A DNA stretch of 64,000 nucleotides from Pseudomonas gingeri (GTDB lineage: Bacteria; Pseudomonadota; Gammaproteobacteria; Pseudomonadales; Pseudomonadaceae), in contig NZ_JACAQA010000041.1 in NCBI RefSeq assembly GCF_013385425.1, positions 1-64,000 on the forward strand, in the 5' to 3' direction. The notes below the pieces were generated by a model that was not told the DNA's origin, made no database searches, and worked only from the letters and a program-made list of their open reading frames with translations. Shown in pieces: positions 59,510-64,000 of this stretch. Within the stretch, counting starts at the first letter, position 1. Every line of letters starts with the position of its first letter. The translations under genes and the position numbers were made by a program.

Positions 59510-60743
59510 CTTGCATGAAGCACAGGTCCGGAGCGACCTGGATATTGCCCCGTTGTTGCTCCCGGCCCGGGTGCTGCGCAACGACGCCGAAGCCCTGCAG
59601 GCCGCCCGTGAGCTGGCCGAGGCTGCCCGTTTGCAGGCCGCGCGCCGCGACCGTCAGCGCAAGCTGCCCTGGGCCGAGATCGAGCAGTTCACCCGCAGCG
59701 GCCTGGGCAGCATCACCATTCCCCGCGAGTACGGCGGCCCGCAGGTTTCATTCGTGACCGTGGCCGAGGTCTTCGCGATCATTTCCGCCGCCGACCCGGC
59801 GCTCGGGCAGATCCCGCAAAACCAGTTCGGCATTCTCCAGTTACTGCAGGGCACCGCCACCGAGCGCCAGAAAAAGCAGCTGTTCCTGAGCGTGCTGGAA
59901 GGCTGGCGCATCGGCAATGCCGGGCCTGAACGCGGCACGAAAAACACCCTGGAACTCAAGACCCGGATCACCGCCGACGGTGACGGTTTTGTCATCAGCG
60001 GCCAGAAGTTCTATTCCACCGGCGCCCTGTTTGCCCACTGGGTGGCGGTCAAGGCGATCAACGACGAAGGGCGGCAGGTCATGGCCTTCGTGCGGCGCGG
60101 CACGCCGGGCCTGCGCATCGTCGACGACTGGTCGGGCTTCGGCCAGCGCACCACCGCCAGCGGCACCGTGTTGCTGAATCAGGTGCGGGTGGAAGCGGAA
60201 GACGTCGTCGACAACTGGCGCCAGGGCGAGGTGCCGAATATCCAGGGCGCCTACTCGCAACTGATCCAGGCCGCCATCGACGCGGGCATCGCCCGTGGGG
60301 CCATCGATGACAGCATCGCCTTTGTCCGCGAGCGTTCGCGGCCGTGGGTCGATGCCAAGGTCGAGCGCGCCAGTGACGACCTCTACGTGATTGCCGATAT
60401 CGGCAAATTGAAAATCGAACTGCACGCCGCCGAGGCGCTGTTGCGCAAGGCCGGGCAGGTGCTCGATCAGGTCGGCGCCAAGCCGGTGGATGCGGCCTCT
60501 GCCGCGCGTGCCTCGATTGCGGTGGCCGAGGCCAAGGTCCTCACCACCGAAATCGCCCTGCTGGCCAGCGAGAAACTGTTCGAGCTGGCCGGCAGCCGCG
60601 CCACCCTGGCCGAATTCAACCTCGACCGACACTGGCGCAACGCCCGGGTGCACACCCTGCACGACCCGGTGCGCTGGAAATACCACGCCGTGGGCGCCTA
60701 TCACCTGAACGGCAGTTTGCCGGCCCGGCATTCCTGGATTTGA
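59502..60743 (+). CDS. SfnB-family sulfur-acquisition flavoprotein (acyl-CoA dehydrogenase fold)
   Basis: The 413-residue protein has the acyl-CoA dehydrogenase fold of the SfnB/DszC group. Marks are SITIPREYGGPQVSFVTVAEVFAIISAADPALGQIPQNQFG, SGQKFYSTGALFAHW, DDWSGFGQRTTASGTV and the C-terminal LDRHWRNARVHTLHDPVRWKYHAVG. DszC members are FMN-dependent sulfur monooxygenases. ATG 59502 has GGAG upstream; the frame is open to 59376. It is a paralogue of the next gene. Confidence 0.87.
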   Translation: MSNLHEAQVRSDLDIAPLLLPARVLRNDAEALQAARELAEAARLQAARRDRQRKLPWAEIEQFTRSGLGSITIPREYGGPQVSFVTVAEVFAIISAADPALGQIPQNQFGILQLLQGTATERQKKQLFLSVLEGWRIGNAGPERGTKNTLELKTRITADGDGFVISGQKFYSTGALFAHWVAVKAINDEGRQVMAFVRRGTPGLRIVDDWSGFGQRTTASGTVLLNQVRVEAEDVVDNWRQGEVPNIQGAYSQLIQAAIDAGIARGAIDDSIAFVRERSRPWVDAKVERASDDLYVIADIGKLKIELHAAEALLRKAGQVLDQVGAKPVDAASAARASIAVAEAKVLTTEIALLASEKLFELAGSRATLAEFNLDRHWRNARVHTLHDPVRWKYHAVGAYHLNGSLPARHSWI

Positions 60744-60766
60744 CGACCAGACCTCTGGAGAAGCAC

Positions 60767-61960
60767 ATGACTTTTTCCCAACACGTCGCGGTCATCAGCA
60801 GCGACGAGCAAGCCCTGATCGTGGCCAGCGACCTGGCCGAAGACTTCAAGCGCGACAGCATCCTGCGCGACCGTGAACGGCGCCTGCCGCTGGCCGAGCT
60901 GGAGGTGTTTTCCCGCTCCGGCCTCTGGGGCATCAGCGTGCCGAAAGCCTACGGCGGTGCCGGCGTGTCCAACGTGACCCTGGCCAAGGTCACGCAACTG
61001 ATCGCCGAGGCCGATGCCTCTCTGGGACAGATTCCGCAGAACCATTTCTATGCCCTGGAAGTGCTGCGGGTCAACGGCAGCGAGGCACAGAAACAGCGCC
61101 TCTATGCCGAGGTGCTCGCGGGGAGGCGCTTTGGCAATGCCCTGGCCGAACTGGGCACCAAGACCGCCCACGACCGCGTCACCAGCCTGCGCCGGGACGG
61201 CGACGGTTACCGCATCAACGGTCGCAAGTTCTACGCCACGGGGGCCTTGTATGCCCAGCGCATTCCGACTTCGGTGGTGGATGAACAGGGTGTCCAGCAA
61301 CTGGCCTTTGTGCCCCGTGACAGCGCCGGCCTGAACGTGATCGATGACTGGAGCGGCTTTGGCCAGCGCACCACGGGCAGCGGTTCAGTGGTGTTCGAGG
61401 ACGTGTATGTCGCCGCCGAAGACGTGATCCCTTTTCAAACCGCTTTCGAACGTCCGACCCCGGTCGGCCCGCTGGCGCAGATTCTCCATGCGGCCATCGA
61501 CACCGGTATTGCCCGCGCGGCCTATGAAGACACCTTGCACTTTGTCCGCACCCGCACGCGGCCCTGGATCGATGCCGGCAGCGACAAGGCCACTGAAGAT
61601 CCCTTGACCCTCAAGAGCATCGGCCACCTGAGCATTCGCCTGCACGCCGCCGAGGCCTTGCTGGAGCGGGCCGGTGAATACCTCGACCGGGCCCAGGCCG
61701 AGACCAACGCCGAAACCGTGGCGGCGGCTTCGATTGCCGTTGCCGAAGCGCGGGCCATCAGCACCGAAATCTCCCTGGCGGCCGGCAGCAGCCTGTTCGA
61801 GCTGGCCGGCAGCCAGGCGACCCTGGCCGAACACGGGCTGGATCGCCACTGGCGCAATGCGCGGGTGCACACCCTGCACGACCCGGTGCGCTGGAAGTAC
61901 CACGCGGTGGGCAACTACTACCTCAATGCGCAAAACCCACCGCTGCGGGGGACGATCTGA
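60767..61960 (+). CDS. SfnB-family sulfur-acquisition flavoprotein, second copy
   Basis: The 397-residue paralogue shares most motifs with the upstream gene (LGQIPQNHF, GRKFYATGALYAQRIP, DDWSGFGQRTTGSGSV, LDRHWRNARVHTLHDPVRWKYHAVGNYYLN). CTGGAG lies before ATG 60767. The stop overlaps the start of the DszA-type gene by one base (TGATG), so the operon is translationally coupled. The likely task is release of sulfur from sulfones or related compounds with reduced flavin. Confidence 0.87.
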   Translation: MTFSQHVAVISSDEQALIVASDLAEDFKRDSILRDRERRLPLAELEVFSRSGLWGISVPKAYGGAGVSNVTLAKVTQLIAEADASLGQIPQNHFYALEVLRVNGSEAQKQRLYAEVLAGRRFGNALAELGTKTAHDRVTSLRRDGDGYRINGRKFYATGALYAQRIPTSVVDEQGVQQLAFVPRDSAGLNVIDDWSGFGQRTTGSGSVVFEDVYVAAEDVIPFQTAFERPTPVGPLAQILHAAIDTGIARAAYEDTLHFVRTRTRPWIDAGSDKATEDPLTLKSIGHLSIRLHAAEALLERAGEYLDRAQAETNAETVAAASIAVAEARAISTEISLAAGSSLFELAGSQATLAEHGLDRHWRNARVHTLHDPVRWKYHAVGNYYLNAQNPPLRGTI

Positions 61961-63315
61961 TGGCGAAGAAAAAGATCCTGCTCAACGCCTTCAACATGAA
62001 TTGCATCGGGCATATCAACCACGGTTTGTGGACCCATCCGCGGGACAACTCGACCCAGTACAAGACGCTGGAGTACTGGACCGAGCTGGCGCAGCTGCTG
62101 GAGCGCGGTTTGTTCGACGGTCTGTTTATCGCCGATATCGTCGGGGTCTACGACGTATATCAGGGATCGGTGGAGGTGCCGCTGCGGGAGTCGATCCAGT
62201 TGCCGGTCAACGATCCGCTGTTGCTGGTTTCGGCGATGGCGGCGGTGACGAAGAACCTGGGTTTCGGCCTGACCGCGAACCTCACCTACGAGGCGCCGTA
62301 CCTGTTCGCCCGACGTATGTCGACGCTCGATCATCTGAGCCGTGGGCGGGTCGGCTGGAATATCGTCACCGGTTATCTCGATAGCGCCGCCCGGGCCATG
62401 GGCCTCAAGGAGCAGGTCGAGCATGACCGACGCTACGACCAGGCCGACGAGTACCTGGAGGTGCTCTACAAACTCTGGGAAGGCAGCTGGGAAAACGACG
62501 CGGTGCTCAATGATCCGACCCGGCGGATCTACGCCCAGCCGGAGAAAGTGCACAAGGTGCAACACGCCGGCGAGTTCTATCAGGTGGAGGGCTATCACCT
62601 TTGTGAGCCGTCACCGCAGCGTACGCCGGTGCTGTTCCAGGCCGGCAGTTCGGAGCGTGGCCTGGAGTTCGCCGGGCGACATGCCGAGTGCGTGTTTATC
62701 AGCGGGCAGAACAAGGCCGCGACCAAGGTCCAGGTGGACAAGGTGCGGGCCAGTGCGGTGGCGGCGGGGCGTGATCCCGATGGCATCAAGGTATTCATGG
62801 GCTTGAACGTGATCGTCGGCGAGACCGAGGAAGCGGCCTGGGCCAAGCATGCCGAGTATCTGGGGTATGCCAGCGCGGAGGCTGGGGTGGCGCATTTTTC
62901 CGCGTCCACCGCGATCGATTTTTCCGAGTACGAGCTGGATGAGCCGATCCAGTATGTGAAGAGCAACGCGATCCAGTCGGCGACCAGGAACCTGCAGAAC
63001 AACGACTGGACCCGGCGCAAGTTGCTTGAGCAGCACGCTTTGGGTGGGCGCTATTTCACTGTGGTCGGCTCGCCCGGGCAGGTGGCTGATGAGCTGGAAT
63101 CGTGGATCGCCGAAACCGGGCTGGATGGTTTCAACCTGACCCGCATTGTCACTCCGGAAAGCTATGTGGATTTTATCGAGCTGGTGATTCCTGAGTTGCA
63201 GCGGCGCGGCTCGTACAAGACCGCTTATGACAGCGGGACATTGCGCGAAAAGCTGTTTCACGGTGAGGCGCATTTGCCGCAGCAACATGCTGGGGCGGGT
63301 TATCGCCGGTCCTGA
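61960..63315 (+). CDS. FMN-dependent monooxygenase of the NtaA/SnaA/DszA family
   Basis: The 451-residue luciferase-like monooxygenase carries LLNAFNMNCIGHINHGLWTHP, STLDHLSRGRVGWNIVTGYLDSAARAMG and VLFQAGSSERGLEFAGRHAECVF. The pairing of DszC-like and DszA-like enzymes mirrors dibenzothiophene desulfurisation, where DszC makes the sulfone and DszA opens it. The natural substrate here is unknown. It is distinct from the family member at 43126. Confidence 0.87.
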   Translation: MAKKKILLNAFNMNCIGHINHGLWTHPRDNSTQYKTLEYWTELAQLLERGLFDGLFIADIVGVYDVYQGSVEVPLRESIQLPVNDPLLLVSAMAAVTKNLGFGLTANLTYEAPYLFARRMSTLDHLSRGRVGWNIVTGYLDSAARAMGLKEQVEHDRRYDQADEYLEVLYKLWEGSWENDAVLNDPTRRIYAQPEKVHKVQHAGEFYQVEGYHLCEPSPQRTPVLFQAGSSERGLEFAGRHAECVFISGQNKAATKVQVDKVRASAVAAGRDPDGIKVFMGLNVIVGETEEAAWAKHAEYLGYASAEAGVAHFSASTAIDFSEYELDEPIQYVKSNAIQSATRNLQNNDWTRRKLLEQHALGGRYFTVVGSPGQVADELESWIAETGLDGFNLTRIVTPESYVDFIELVIPELQRRGSYKTAYDSGTLREKLFHGEAHLPQQHAGAGYRRS

Positions 63316-63354
63316 GAGCCTGAGTCACCCTTTGATACTGCAGCGTCTGTTCTG

Positions 63355-63456
63355 TCGTCTTCGCGGGCAAGCTCCGCTCCCACAAGGGGGGCGGTCGTAC
63401 ACAAGAATCAGGTACCGCTCAAAACTGTGGGAGCGGTGCTTGCCCGCGAAGAGGCC
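63355..63456. repeat. REP inverted pair
   Basis: Arms 63355-63384 and 63426-63456 of the GGAGCTTGCCCGCGA class form one hairpin between the monooxygenase and the MetQ-like gene. One arm has a single change (GGTGCTTGCCCG). Confidence 0.82.
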
Positions 63457-63494
63457 CGCCCAGACACCCCAAACCCTATGACTGGAAACCCATC

Positions 63495-64000
63495 ATGAAA
63501 ACAACACGCCTCACCCAACCAGTCAAAGCACTGGTCCTGGCCCTCGGCCTCTTCAGCGCCATGGCTCATGCCGCCGACGCCCCACTCAAGGTCGGCACCA
63601 CCGCCGCCTTCGCCATCCCCCTGGAGGCCGCCGTCGAAGAAGCGGGCAAACAGGGCCTGAAAGTCGAGCTGGTGGAATTCACCGACTGGATCGCGCCCAA
63701 TGTCAGCCTCGCCGCCGGCGATATCGACGTGAACTACTTCCAGCACATTCCCTTCCTGGAAAACGCCAAGGCCGCCGCCGGTTTCGACCTGGTGCCCTTT
63801 GCCCCGGGGATTATCAACAACGTCGGCCTCTACTCGAAGAAATACAAAAGCTTCGACGAGCTGCCACAAGGCGCCACCGTGGCCATCGCCAACGATCCGA
63901 TCAACAGCGGTCGTGGCCTGCAACTGCTGGCCAAGGCCGGCTTGATCACCCTGAAACCCGGCGTCGGCTACAAGGCCACCGAAGACGACATCGTCAACAA
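63495..64000 (+). CDS. MetQ/NlpA-family binding protein, cut by window end
   Basis: The visible 168 residues start with a Sec signal peptide (VLALGLFSAMAHA/ADAP). They continue as a MetQ-type binding protein (GTTAAFAIPLEAAVEEA, FTDWIAPNVSLAAGDIDVNYFQHIPFLE, VAIANDPINSGRGLQLL). No lipobox cysteine is present. The position after sulfur monooxygenases suggests that it feeds an organosulfur compound to an importer, whose genes may lie beyond the window. The gene has no stop before 64000. Confidence 0.85.
   Translation, partial: MKTTRLTQPVKALVLALGLFSAMAHAADAPLKVGTTAAFAIPLEAAVEEAGKQGLKVELVEFTDWIAPNVSLAAGDIDVNYFQHIPFLENAKAAAGFDLVPFAPGIINNVGLYSKKYKSFDELPQGATVAIANDPINSGRGLQLLAKAGLITLKPGVGYKATEDDIVN

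Overview
The window is chromosomal DNA of a GC-rich gammaproteobacterium, almost certainly a Pseudomonas of the fluorescens group. I base this on codon use, on the recurrent REP-type hairpins around the cores GCCGGCTTGC and GGAGCTTGCCCGCGA, and on gene blocks remembered from Pseudomonas (gabD-gabT-HDOD gene; desA / PAS-GGDEF-EAL / oscA / sbp-cysTWA; fliY-yecS-yecC). No rRNA, prophage, insertion sequence, CRISPR array or defence island is seen.

Layout. 0-10 kb: a tRNA-Arg(CCG), GABA catabolism (gabDT), an HDOD response regulator, a VapBC toxin-antitoxin pair, a diguanylate cyclase, a fatty-acyl desaturase and a PAS-GGDEF-EAL protein. 10-15 kb: oscA and the sulfate importer sbp-cysTWA. 15-18 kb: an Mpo1-like membrane protein, a Crp/Fnr regulator, and a divergent AraC regulator / desaturase pair. 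18-32 kb: a sulfate-ester island with an ABC importer (atsR, fused permease atsB, atsC), two related LysR regulators, the alkylsulfatase atsK, a second sulfatase, a TonB-dependent receptor, a small protein that resembles the avidin fold, and a private tonB-exbB-exbD set. 32-42 kb: a small hydrolase, a short sigma-54 activator without DNA-binding domain, an orphan MetQ-like binding protein, an AAA ATPase and a two-adaptor RND efflux operon of the TriABC type. 42-48 kb: an aldo/keto reductase, an FMN monooxygenase and a TonB receptor facing a LacI regulator across a perfect palindromic operator. 48-53 kb: a LysR regulator, two short-chain dehydrogenases and the choline transporter betT with a BetI-like operator. 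53-64 kb: serine acetyltransferase, D-cysteine desulfhydrase, the cystine importer tcyJLN, a two-repeat protein of unknown function, two SfnB-family flavoproteins, a DszA-type monooxygenase, and a MetQ-like protein cut by the window end.

The dominant theme from 10 to 64 kb is sulfur scavenging: sulfate, sulfate esters, cyst(e)ine, methionine-like compounds and probably sulfones or sulfonates. The most useful new observation is an imperfect 24-bp inverted repeat with the same architecture at five sites in the 20-30 kb island (20786, 22908, 25741, 26743, 30052), each in a regulatory gap of that island. It is a good candidate operator for one or both LysR regulators. The avidin-like protein at 29472, the candidate leader peptide before the SfnB operon at 59435, and the LacI-controlled receptor/monooxygenase/reductase cluster are the next most interesting items.
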